NCBI GenBank assembly: GCA_937958075.1
Contig: CALFFB010000203.1
Location: 1 to 6,756, forward strand
Source of the DNA: an uncultured Geobacteraceae bacterium
GTDB taxonomy: Bacteria > Desulfobacterota > Desulfuromonadia > Desulfuromonadales > Geopsychrobacteraceae
Length of the DNA stretch: 6,756 nt
Direction: 5' to 3'
Shown here: positions 1 to 6,310 of the stretch, piece after piece
Layout: every line of letters starts with the position of its first letter
Numbering within the stretch: position 1 is the stretch's first letter
Made by a program: the position numbers and the translations under genes
Notes under the pieces: model-generated
Database searches by the model: none
The model's input: only the letters and a program-made list of their open reading frames with translations
What the model was told of the DNA's origin: nothing

Positions 1-3000
1 GCGGCCGTGGCCATGACCGGCTGGAGCATCAGCATGGCGCTCAGGGCCTTGGGCACCAGGCGCTCGTCCAGACGCGGCACGAGACTGAGCACGCTTTCGA
101 TGATGCGTTGCCCAATCGATTCGGCGGGCTGCGCGGTCTCGAGCGGTTGCTTCTGCTCGGCCACCTGCGGAATCGGGGTCTGGACTCCCAGCATGGCGCG
201 AGCGGAAGAGAGCAAACCGTTGGCGATCCCGGCGCTGCGATCCTTGAGTGCCTGGATGCCCGTGCTCGCGCCGCTGGAAAGCCTTTGCCAGAGGGATTGC
301 CCCTCTGTACCGGCACTGGCAAAGATTCGGCCCACAGCCCCGGGGACGGCCGACAGTGTGGCAACGATCCGGTCGCGGAGATTGACGGCTCCCGTGGCCA
401 GCGCATCCCAGGCATTGACCTGGGGCGGTTTGAGCGCCAGTACGGGCGTGTCGCCAAACAGGGATTGTTTGAGACCGCCGAAGATGGCACCGGCCTTGGC
501 CGCGACGGTTTGAGCCCCGGAGGTCAACCCATCCCAGAGTTTTCCAGCCATCCGGAAGGGAGCCGAGGCGGCGTCCATGAGGTTTCCGCCCGCCGTTTTG
601 ATCTGCTGCCAGGCTCCCGCAGCGGCCGAGAGAATCCCGCGAGCGGCGAAGCCGAACACTTTCGCGGGCAGCGACTGGGTAAGGCTCATGCCATCGGCGA
701 GGGTCTTGAGCAACGCGGAACCGGAGGCGGTCAGGCTGGCGAGCGGTCCCTCGCGGGCGTCGGAGAACGGCAGCAGATTGCGCAGCTTGCCCAGGGCGTT
801 CTTGAGCATGGTGAAGGGATAGGTCACCGCCGACCAGATCCCTTCGCCCAAGGTGATGAGCAGATTCTTGCCTGCCTCGAAGAAGGTGGTGTCCCCGGCG
901 AAGAAGGAGCGCACGGTGGCAAACAGCTCCCGCAGAGTGCTGATGATCGGCAGATTCAGAATCGCCTGGCCGATCTGCCCGGCGGCGTCGGCCACCAGGC
1001 GTCCGATGGAGGTGAAGATGCCGGAAATGAAATTCCAGACACCGACCACCACATCCCGCGCCCAGCGGAACGGGGTGGCAAGAAAATCGTAGACCGCGCC
1101 GCCGATGGCCTTGAGCCCGTCCAGCAGGGAGATGTCGCCGGTCAGCACCTGCCAGACCGCATAGACGATCTTCCCGGCGGCCACGAAGGCCTCGCCGATC
1201 ATGCGCACGGGCAGCAGGAACTTGTAGATGAACTTGGTCGCTCCGATCAGGGAACTGACGATGATCTTGCCGACCCAGACCACGCTGCGCACCACCACCG
1301 CCAGGGCTCGGACGATGAGCGACAGGTTCCAGGCCACGATCTTCAGGGCGAACGCCAACCCCTGCAGAAGCACACCGGCGACGGTGCCGATAACCGTGCC
1401 GAAGGTGCGCCAGGACGACCCATCGGTGGCGCTGGCGGCCACGCCGAAGATCTCCACCACCGAAAAGACCGCGCTGGCCAGCGCCGCATAGGCGCTCATC
1501 AGGGTGCGGACGGTCGGTTCGAGGATGGCGCGGATGCGGCCAAAGGCATGGGAGAAAGCGCCCCACAATCCGGCCAGGGCCTCACGAACGCGGTAATAGG
1601 CCTTGAAGACGGTGACCACGAAGCCCAGCAGTCCGGCGGATTCGAGCTTCTGGGCCAGTTCGGCCGACATCTGCCCGACGCCACCGCTGAGCGAACCCAC
1701 CAGCTCTCTGACCCCCCGGAACACCAGCGAGACCTTGTTCCAGGCCCCGGTTATGACGTCCTGGATGCCGCCGAAGTTGGTTTCCCAGGCGCGTTTGAGC
1801 AGATACACCGATAGGATCACGCCCGCGATGATCGCGGTGACGGGCAGAAAATAGGTCGCGACCGCCGAACCCACCCCGGCCAACGCGGCGCTGATGGCCA
1901 CGAACCCGGCCTTGATGGCGGGAAGCATGAGTCCCACCATGCCCACGGCGGCGGTGACGGCTCCGGCCACGACCAGAATGGTGCCGAGGGCCATGGACAG
2001 TCCCAGGACCACCCGGGTCACGCCCGGCATCGATTTGGCCATGCGCTGCAGGAACAGAATGAAGCGGGAGACCCCGTTGATCATCGGCGTGACCACCGGC
2101 AGCAGAGTGCGGCCCAGGATTTCGCTGAGGTTGGCCATCTGCTGGCGCAGAAGCAGGAACCGGGCTCCGATGTCCTGGTTCATGGCGTCGGCCATCTGCT
2201 CGGTGACTGCCGTGCCGGTCTTCATGGCCCGGCCCACCGACTGGATATTGCCTTCGAGGCTCTCCATGCCCGCCGACATCTGCAGCAGGAACTTGACCGC
2301 CTCGTCGGAGCCGAAGGCCTTCTTCAGCTTCACCTGGGCGGCGGCGTTGGAGAGGTCGGGGAACTGGCGTTTGATCTCCTGCAGGATGGGAACCACGCCC
2401 TTGAGGCGGCCGCTGGTGTCGGTGAAGGACAGGCCAAGCTCGTCACCGGCCTCGGCCGCCTTCATGATGAACGCCTTGTACAGCGTGCCCGCCTCGGAGC
2501 CGGGCATGGTGGTCTGGAGCTGGCCGAGCACGGCGAGCTGCTCGTTCAGCGGAATATTGCTCGCGGCAGCCACCGCGCCGATGTTCTTGATGGCGTCGGC
2601 CATCTGGGTGCCGTTGGTCTTGAACGAGGCCACGGTCTGCGCCATGGCTCCGGAAAAGGCGGTCGCCCATTCCATGTCGTTCATGTCGGCCATGATGGGC
2701 TTGAAGATCCCGTAGGCCGTGGTGAAGGTGCCGACCATCTCCTGGGTGGTGGCCTTGGTCGCCTTGGCGGTCATGGCGGCCATGGAGGTGAAGACGCCCA
2801 CCGCCTCGTCGCTGAGGTTGGACAGGGCCGATTTCACATCGTAGGTGGCGGTGATGAAGGCGGCCTTGTCGGCACCGGACCACTGGTTGGTGAAGGATTC
2901 TGCGGCGTCCTCGATGGCCCGGAGGTCCTGCACGCCGAGGGACGCCAGCTCGCCCAGAGCCTTCTGGGTCGCGGCGGTGGAGGCGACCAGGGCGGCGGGC

Positions 3001-3194
3001 ACTGCCATCAGGGCCAGTCCCGCCCCCAGCATCATGGTGCCTTGCTGGATGCGGTCCAGGTTGCGGGTCATCCGCTCGCTGGCATCCGCCACGGTGGAAT
3101 CGAGGTCCATCATGGAGCCACGGATGCGCTGCGCGTTCTGCGAGAACGCATCCTTCATCGATACCACTATGCCCAGTCCGAGATCGCCGTTCAT
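1..3194 (-). CDS. Tail tape measure protein, TP901-type core (3' end beyond window)
   Basis: The reading frame is open from ATG at 3194 to the window edge: 1,064 full codons, no stop. Tape measure proteins set tail length, template tube polymerisation and often take part in DNA delivery. Residues ~77-330 resemble the TP901/phage minor tail core: a segment starting near 'LGELASLGVQDL', then ~207-243 with 'IPLNEQLAVLGQLQ' and an 'AGTLYKAF' signature. Hydrophobic stretches lie at ~53-75, ~390-466 and ~595-661, as is usual for tape measures that may insert into membrane. At 811-818 is SDAREGPL, a motif I recall from many tape measure C-terminal halves. At about 1.5 angstrom per residue (the lambda ruler relation), the visible part implies a tail of at least ~160 nm. 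The start abuts the preceding TAG and has only a weak SD, suggesting translation by coupling. A later in-frame ATG (codon 13) is possible but also lacks an SD. Family identity is recalled from sequence pattern, not searched. Confidence 0.93.
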   Translation of the reverse strand, partial: MNGDLGLGIVVSMKDAFSQNAQRIRGSMMDLDSTVADASERMTRNLDRIQQGTMMLGAGLALMAVPAALVASTAATQKALGELASLGVQDLRAIEDAAESFTNQWSGADKAAFITATYDVKSALSNLSDEAVGVFTSMAAMTAKATKATTQEMVGTFTTAYGIFKPIMADMNDMEWATAFSGAMAQTVASFKTNGTQMADAIKNIGAVAAASNIPLNEQLAVLGQLQTTMPGSEAGTLYKAFIMKAAEAGDELGLSFTDTSGRLKGVVPILQEIKRQFPDLSNAAAQVKLKKAFGSDEAVKFLLQMSAGMESLEGNIQSVGRAMKTGTAVTEQMADAMNQDIGARFLLLRQQMANLSEILGRTLLPVVTPMINGVSRFILFLQRMAKSMPGVTRVVLGLSMALGTILVVAGAVTAAVGMVGLMLPAIKAGFVAISAALAGVGSAVATYFLPVTAIIAGVILSVYLLKRAWETNFGGIQDVITGAWNKVSLVFRGVRELVGSLSGGVGQMSAELAQKLESAGLLGFVVTVFKAYYRVREALAGLWGAFSHAFGRIRAILEPTVRTLMSAYAALASAVFSVVEIFGVAASATDGSSWRTFGTVIGTVAGVLLQGLAFALKIVAWNLSLIVRALAVVVRSVVWVGKIIVSSLIGATKFIYKFLLPVRMIGEAFVAAGKIVYAVWQVLTGDISLLDGLKAIGGAVYDFLATPFRWARDVVVGVWNFISGIFTSIGRLVADAAGQIGQAILNLPIISTLRELFATVRSFFAGDTTFFEAGKNLLITLGEGIWSAVTYPFTMLKNALGKLRNLLPFSDAREGPLASLTASGSALLKTLADGMSLTQSLPAKVFGFAARGILSAAAGAWQQIKTAGGNLMDAASAPFRMAGKLWDGLTSGAQTVAAKAGAIFGGLKQSLFGDTPVLALKPPQVNAWDALATGAVNLRDRIVATLSAVPGAVGRIFASAGTEGQSLWQRLSSGASTGIQALKDRSAGIANGLLSSARAMLGVQTPIPQVAEQKQPLETAQPAESIGQRIIESVLSLVPRLDERLVPKALSAMLMLQPVMATA

Positions 3195-3359
3195 CTATCG
3201 CCGTTCCGTTTGCTCACGTTCAAAATCAAGCTGCCGCTCGAGGGCCTCGACGAACTGACGCCGGACCCTGAGCGGCAGCGAGCGGGTTTCCGACCAGCCC
3301 CAGTGCAGTCCGCCGTAAGCGAGAAAGAATGCGTCGCTTACAAGCGAACTCCGGGGAAC
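3195..3359 (-). CDS. C-terminal extension of the tail chaperone, made by predicted -1 frameshift
   Basis: A 54-codon frame, -1 relative to the 225-residue gene, read from GTT at 3359-3357 to TAG at 3197-3195. Joined after codon 219 it gives a 273-residue fusion. The peptide looks like a real protein: an aromatic segment 'FFLAYGGLHWGWSE', then 'LPLRVRRQFVEALERQL' and a charged helical end. That pattern (aromatic AYxxHW, then RRxFVExLExQ) resembles small proteins found beside gp26-like and gp19-like tail genes, which I recall as DUF6760-like, unverified. No ATG, GTG or TTG occurs in this frame after the slip site. The only upstream start, ATG at 3416, lies inside the zero-frame gene, would add an implausible Arg/His/Pro-rich leader, and has no good SD. 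Frameshifting is therefore the best explanation. The role would match the T part of lambda GT or P2 E', recruiting tube subunits or tape measure. Rare non-canonical initiation at a CTG (3308-3306) cannot be excluded. Confidence 0.78.
   Translation of the reverse strand, partial: VPRSSLVSDAFFLAYGGLHWGWSETRSLPLRVRRQFVEALERQLDFEREQTERR
3315..3341 (-). promoter_or_regulatory. mRNA hairpin downstream of slip site, 8-bp stem, 11-nt loop
   Basis: GTAAGCGA (3341-3334) and TCGCTTAC (3322-3315) are perfect reverse complements separated by 11 nt. The stem starts 17 nt after the slippery heptamer, further than the usual 5-9 nt spacer, so direct stimulation is uncertain. It shares its 5' arm with a shorter competing hairpin and covers most of the zero-frame TAA. 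Predicted by eye only; no folding energy was computed. Confidence 0.5.
3334..3347 (-). promoter_or_regulatory. Competing compact mRNA hairpin at the zero-frame stop
   Basis: TCGCTTGTAAGCGA is an inverted repeat that folds as a 5-bp stem with a TGTA loop. It begins 11 nt after the slip site and its loop and 3' arm contain the TAA stop of the short chaperone. Its AAGCGA arm is also used by the longer hairpin at 3315-3341, so the two are mutually exclusive. A ribosome melting the near stem could let the far one form. Function is inferred. Confidence 0.42.
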
Positions 3360-4015
3360 AAAAAAGCCGGTTCTGCCTCCAGACGGGTGCGGATCTTGGT
3401 GCCGCAGCCATCGCATTCGGTTTCGACCGAGGTGTCGATTCCCGCGTCGACCCGCGACATCTCCTGTCGCAGCGCGTTGCGGTCACGCATCGACATTTCC
3501 GCCAGGCTCTTCTTGGAGGGAGCCTTGCCGTCGATGTCGAGGATACGGATGAGCATGGCCGAGCTGATGTTGGGCTCGCGCAGGCTGGCCAAACGCTTTT
3601 CCTTGTGGCCGTCGAGATATCCGAAGCGCACGGTTTTCTTCGAGCCGGGCAGCTTGAAGGCGAACTCCCGCTCCTCGCCGTAGGGGGTGACCTTGAGATC
3701 CTCGAGATTGATGGTCACGAAGTTGGTCATGCGGCAGGCGCTGTTCGGGCAGCTCAGCTCCAGATCCACCTCGTCGCCGAGGGAAATCTGGCGCAGGCGG
3801 ACCAGGGCGAACAGCCGGTCACCCGAGAGCAGGTTCATCACCTCGGAAAGATCGGGGGCGGTCTTCTCGCCCAGCCGGACGAAACAGTTGCGGAGCACCT
3901 GGTTGATCGCCTCTCCGGAGCGGATCAGACGCTGGTTGGTGAGCAGTTCTTCCTCAGCCCCGGTCATTTCCCGGAGCTCGAGTTCAGTGCCGCTTGGCAG
4001 TTCAAAGCTGTACAT
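3338..4015 (-). CDS. Tail assembly / T4 gp26-like baseplate hub assembly chaperone, zero-frame product
   Basis: A 225-residue protein between tube and tape measure, the position where contractile phages encode the tail assembly chaperone. The sequence pattern resembles the T4 gp26/gp51 baseplate hub assembly chaperone family: N-terminal 'LREMTGAEEELLT', a 'SGDRLFALVRLRQISLG' segment at 64-80, and a Cys-rich C-terminus ending near 'AFLFPG'. Four cysteines, C89 and C94 (CX4C) and C201 and C204 (CX2C), could form a zinc-ribbon; this is inferred. The ATG at 4015 is chosen because GGAGG (4027-4023) lies 7 nt upstream, after the tube stop. The stop is TAA at 3340-3338. Codons 217-219 read GCT TTT TTG and contain a -1 slippery heptamer, so this is probably the short product of a pair, the longer one continuing to 3195. 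By analogy with lambda G/GT, it would bind tape measure and tube subunits during assembly. Whether it acts as hub chaperone, tape measure chaperone or both is open. Confidence 0.87.
   Translation of the reverse strand: MYSFELPSGTELELREMTGAEEELLTNQRLIRSGEAINQVLRNCFVRLGEKTAPDLSEVMNLLSGDRLFALVRLRQISLGDEVDLELSCPNSACRMTNFVTINLEDLKVTPYGEEREFAFKLPGSKKTVRFGYLDGHKEKRLASLREPNISSAMLIRILDIDGKAPSKKSLAEMSMRDRNALRQEMSRVDAGIDTSVETECDGCGTKIRTRLEAEPAFLFPGVRL
3359..3365 (-). promoter_or_regulatory. -1 ribosomal frameshift slippery heptamer TTTTTTG
   Basis: On the coding strand the sequence is GC T TTT TTG, a phased X XXY YYZ heptamer at codons 217-219 of the chaperone gene. Both tRNAs can re-pair after slipping back one base (TTT to TTT, TTG to TTT). 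P2 E/E' is known to use the same heptamer type for its tail chaperone pair. The zero-frame stop lies 18 nt past the heptamer, and the -1 frame stays open for 54 codons. A caveat is that the family tends to end in a Phe-rich 'FFxP' motif, which by itself favours runs of T. Confidence 0.8.
3376..3380 (-). promoter_or_regulatory. Internal SD-like GGAGG, predicted frameshift stimulator
   Basis: GGAGG lies inside the chaperone gene, exactly 10 nt (3375-3366) 5' of the TTTTTTG heptamer. In E. coli dnaX an internal SD about 10 nt upstream of the slip site stimulates -1 frameshifting by pairing with 16S rRNA, so the spacing fits that mechanism. No start codon in the -1 frame lies at initiation distance downstream, which argues against an ordinary ribosome entry site. 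GGAGG can occur by chance in a GC-rich gene. Confidence 0.55.
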
Positions 4016-4030
4016 GGTCGATCCTCCGGT

Positions 4031-4492
4031 TTAGGTCCAGTATTGGAAGCAGATGGTGAGCTTCTCGATGGTGTTCTCGGTGTTGCCGCCTTCGAGCTCG
4101 TCGTATTCGAGCGCCTTCACCCAGGCCCCGTGCAGGGTCCAGCGGCGGGTCTCGTTGCCGGTGCGGTCGTAGCGGACAACGTCGATGTCGCGCATGTAGT
4201 CGGCCGGAAGGCCGCCGGTGACGGCGTTCACGTCCACCTGTTTCTTGATCCATTCGCGGGCCGCCTCGTCGGAGCCGTCCTGCAGGTTGCCTTTCTCGAG
4301 GGTGATGTCCTCGAACTTGACCCGGCCCGCCACCTTCTGGTCGAACATCGAACCAGCCGGGGCAAAGGCCACTTCCTCGAATTCTGTTTTGGGCTCCTGT
4401 CCCTTGTGGAACAGGGCCACGTCGAAGCCGTTTACCTCGATGGCGAACTGCCAGTTCTGGTAAAGGCTCTTGGGCATGTTTCCGCTTCTCAT
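4031..4492 (-). CDS. Tail tube (inner tube) protein, T4 gp19-like
   Basis: The 153-residue product matches the usual size and pattern of phage inner-tube proteins of the T4 gp19 family, which stack as hexameric rings inside the sheath and form the DNA conduit. Visible family features are the N-terminal 'FAIEVNGFDVALF' strand (16-28), 'FEDITLEKGNLQDGSD' (60-75, the ITLxxG core), 'WTLHGAWVKALEYD' (118-131) and 'IEKLTICFQYW' near the C-terminus, the strands expected of the tube beta-sandwich. The gene starts 15 nt after the sheath stop. ATG at 4492 has GGGAG 9 nt upstream. An in-frame ATG at 4477 would give an 'MPKSLYQ' N-terminus but has only a weak GGAA before it, so 4492 is preferred, with modest certainty. 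Sheath followed by tube is the standard order in contractile tails. Confidence 0.92.
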   Translation of the reverse strand: MRSGNMPKSLYQNWQFAIEVNGFDVALFHKGQEPKTEFEEVAFAPAGSMFDQKVAGRVKFEDITLEKGNLQDGSDEAAREWIKKQVDVNAVTGGLPADYMRDIDVVRYDRTGNETRRWTLHGAWVKALEYDELEGGNTENTIEKLTICFQYWT

Positions 4493-4501
4493 AGCCGTGT
4501 T

Positions 4502-4506
4502 CTCCC
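4502..4506 (-). promoter_or_regulatory. Ribosome binding site of the tail tube gene
   Basis: GGGAG lies in the 15-nt sheath-tube gap, 9 nt before ATG 4492. It decides for the outer start over ATG 4477, which has no comparable site. Confidence 0.6.
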
Positions 4507-4507
4507 G

Positions 4508-6037
4508 TTAGATGATTTCTTTGAAGTCCGCGCCGGTGCTGGTCAGGATGAAGTTCAGCTCGATGAACTCCGCCGTCTTGGTCGGCTTGACGAACACGCG
4601 GGCCACCATTTCGTTGCGGTCGATGACCGCCGGGGTATTGGTCTCCTCGTCGCACTGGAAGGCGAAGTCGTAGAGGCCACCCTTGTCCTTGATGTCCTGC
4701 AGGAAGGGATTGATCAGGCGGCCGAGGGCACGCCAGGTCTGGGGATGGTTCGGCTCGAACACCACGAAGCGGGAGGATTCCGAGATGGCTTCCTCCATGA
4801 ACATCATCAGGCGGCGGACGTTGATGCGGTCCACGGCCGATGGCTGGCTCTGCAGCGTCTTCTGGCCCCAGATGTTGATGCCGGTGTCGGGGAACACGGC
4901 GATGACGTTGACCCCTTCCGGATAGAGCACATCGCGCTCGCCACGGCTGGTCTTGTAGGCCAGGGAGAGCGTGTTGAAGATGCGGCCACGGTCGATACCG
5001 GCGGGCGCGTTCCAGACGTTGGTCTTCTGGTCGCTGCGGGCGATGCAGCCCGCCACCGCGCCGCAGGGCGGCACCAGCTTCTTGCGCGAGTTGACCGGAT
5101 CGCTGATCTCCAGCCAGGGGTAGTAGAGCGCCGCATAGGAGGAGTTGAAGGCCGCGTGGCTGTACATCCCTTGTCCCTTGCGGAAGTCGACCGCTTCGAG
5201 CGGCTCCAGGTGCATGGGCGTGTCGGCGATGAACAGCAGATCCTTGCGCCCCTCGGCATAGGCGATTCCGGCGTTGATGACCGGCACCGTGGTGACGCCG
5301 GGGACCATCAGCAGGTTCAGGGCGTCGATCTCGTCAAAGCCATAGAGGCCGGTATGCTGCGAGGGATCGCCGATGAAGTCCGCATCGGCCAGATCGGTCA
5401 GACCATTGTCGCCGCCGCTGAGCGTGAACACGCCCAATGCCGGACGGTCGCTGGGCGTTCCCGTTGCTGCGGCCAGATCCTGGACCAAGATGAAATCCGA
5501 GCGGTCGTTGATCGCCAGCTCCACATGGTTCGGCAGCGTCTCGTCCATGCTCAGATCCTTGAACACCTCGACCACATCGCCTTTGTGCCGGACCACCAGG
5601 TTGAAATGGTTGGCCGGATCGAGAGAACCGTCCTCGATGGAGATGGAGAGTCGGTCGCCCCAGACGCCTTCGTTCACGGCCTCGATCCGCAGGGCGTCGG
5701 CGGGCGTCGCCTCCCGGTTCTGCAGCACGATGGAAGATTTGAGCGCCGTCAGGGTGTCCCGGTCGGTGGGATCGGTGAGATGGGCGATGCGGGTGACATA
5801 GAGGACCGAGCCGCCGTTGTCGAAAAATGCCCGGGCGGCGTAGGCCAGATAGCTCTCGTTGATATAGGAGCCGAAACGGTTGATGAACTGTTCCCAGCTC
5901 GTCACCAGCACGGGCTTGTTGATCGGGCCTTTCTCGGCCACCCCGACCATGGCGGCCGAAGAGGTCGAGATCTGCTTCACATAGAAACTGAAGTCCGTTT
6001 CCCGGGTGTAAATCCCGGGCGATAGATAGGTCGGCAT
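4508..6037 (-). CDS. Contractile tail sheath protein
   Basis: The 509-residue product is a typical tail sheath subunit, which surrounds the tube as a helix and contracts on infection. The N-terminus 'YLSPGIYTRE' (4-13) is the classic sheath opening, part of the inter-subunit arm. 'SSAAMVGVAEKGPINKPV' (26-43) and 'FINRFGSY' (51-58) follow the family pattern. The middle holds 'FTLSGGDNG' (204-212) and a conserved core from 'VPPCGAVAG' (322-330) through 'VWNAPAG' (341-347) and 'GVNVIAVFPDTGINIWGQ' (375-392). The C-terminal sheath domain (about 400-505) shows 'INVRRLMMFMEEAI', 'FVVFEPN', 'FQCDEETN' and 'VKPTKTAEFIELNF', the elements that pack against the tube. ATG 6037 has GGAGG 8 nt upstream (6050-6046), inside the last codons of the preceding gene, with a 2-nt intergenic gap, so the two are likely coupled. 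Length and all landmarks look intact. Confidence 0.97.
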   Translation of the reverse strand: MPTYLSPGIYTRETDFSFYVKQISTSSAAMVGVAEKGPINKPVLVTSWEQFINRFGSYINESYLAYAARAFFDNGGSVLYVTRIAHLTDPTDRDTLTALKSSIVLQNREATPADALRIEAVNEGVWGDRLSISIEDGSLDPANHFNLVVRHKGDVVEVFKDLSMDETLPNHVELAINDRSDFILVQDLAAATGTPSDRPALGVFTLSGGDNGLTDLADADFIGDPSQHTGLYGFDEIDALNLLMVPGVTTVPVINAGIAYAEGRKDLLFIADTPMHLEPLEAVDFRKGQGMYSHAAFNSSYAALYYPWLEISDPVNSRKKLVPPCGAVAGCIARSDQKTNVWNAPAGIDRGRIFNTLSLAYKTSRGERDVLYPEGVNVIAVFPDTGINIWGQKTLQSQPSAVDRINVRRLMMFMEEAISESSRFVVFEPNHPQTWRALGRLINPFLQDIKDKGGLYDFAFQCDEETNTPAVIDRNEMVARVFVKPTKTAEFIELNFILTSTGADFKEII

Positions 6038-6039
6038 GG

Positions 6040-6297
6040 TTATTTCCTCCGCTTGCTGGTGGTCTTGGCCTCATCGGCTGCGGCGTCATCGGTTGCCGTG
6101 GGCTTTTCCGGTTCCGGTTCCACGCCGCCGGTCAGGTCGGTGATGCGCACCAGGCCGCGTTTTCCGGCGGTCTTGATCTCGGCGGAGAGGTCCTTGCGGG
6201 CGATGCTCTTGCGTTCTCGCGGCCCGAGGTGGAGGGTTCCCTGGCCGGAGAGGTTGAACGTCAGGGGTTGGAACTGCAGGTTTCTGATCTCGATCAC
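6040..6297 (-). CDS. Small protein of unknown function immediately upstream of the sheath
   Basis: An 85-residue protein with a GTG start at 6297. I do not recognise it with confidence. Residues 1-55 look like a small beta-rich domain ('FQPLTFNLSGQGTLHLGP', then 'RGLVRITDL'). Residues ~58-85 are low complexity: Pro/Glu-rich, then Ala/Asp-rich, ending in basic KTTSKRRK, probably disordered. Similar short proteins often sit just before the sheath gene in Mu-like and related phages (the DUF2635 position), but sequence similarity to that family is not evident. Reading frame, strong SD, and tight spacing on both sides (12 nt before, 2 nt after) support it as a real gene. A tail-assembly or connector accessory role is a guess from position only. 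Confidence 0.8.
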   Translation of the reverse strand: MIEIRNLQFQPLTFNLSGQGTLHLGPRERKSIARKDLSAEIKTAGKRGLVRITDLTGGVEPEPEKPTATDDAAADEAKTTSKRRK

Positions 6298-6304
6298 GGT
6301 TGTT

Positions 6305-6310
6305 CTCCTT
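6305..6310 (-). promoter_or_regulatory. Ribosome binding site fixing a GTG start
   Basis: AAGGAG overlaps the TAA stop of the upstream gene and is 7 nt before GTG 6297. It is the reason for choosing a GTG start for the 85-residue protein; no ATG in that frame offers a better site. Confidence 0.7.

Noticed and set aside
108..1814. Plus-strand open frame (568 codons) antisense to the tape measure gene
   Set aside because: Composition is dominated by Gly, Gln, Asp, Arg and His with no domain-like pattern, and the opposite strand encodes a convincing tape measure.
1894..2715. Plus-strand open frame (273 codons) within the tape measure region
   Set aside because: Met/Ser/Arg-rich translation typical of an antisense shadow; the opposite frame holds the conserved TP901-type core.
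3195..3416. An independent 73-residue gene starting at ATG 3416
   Set aside because: The first ~19 residues are an out-of-frame reading of the chaperone's conserved Cys-rich end, no SD precedes this ATG, and the plausible protein sequence begins only after the slip site. Frameshift entry explains it better.
4002..4655. Minus-strand open frame (217 codons) overlapping the sheath end and the tube gene
   Set aside because: Arg/Gly/His/Pro-rich out-of-frame translation lying over two recognised structural genes.
3329..6025. Very long plus-strand open frame (898 codons) antisense to the chaperone, tube and sheath genes
   Set aside because: It spans three well-supported genes and their gaps, its translation is His/Gly/Asp/Val-rich and resembles no family, and it has no SD at its start. 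This is expected opposite GC-rich coding sequence with few stops in the antisense phase.
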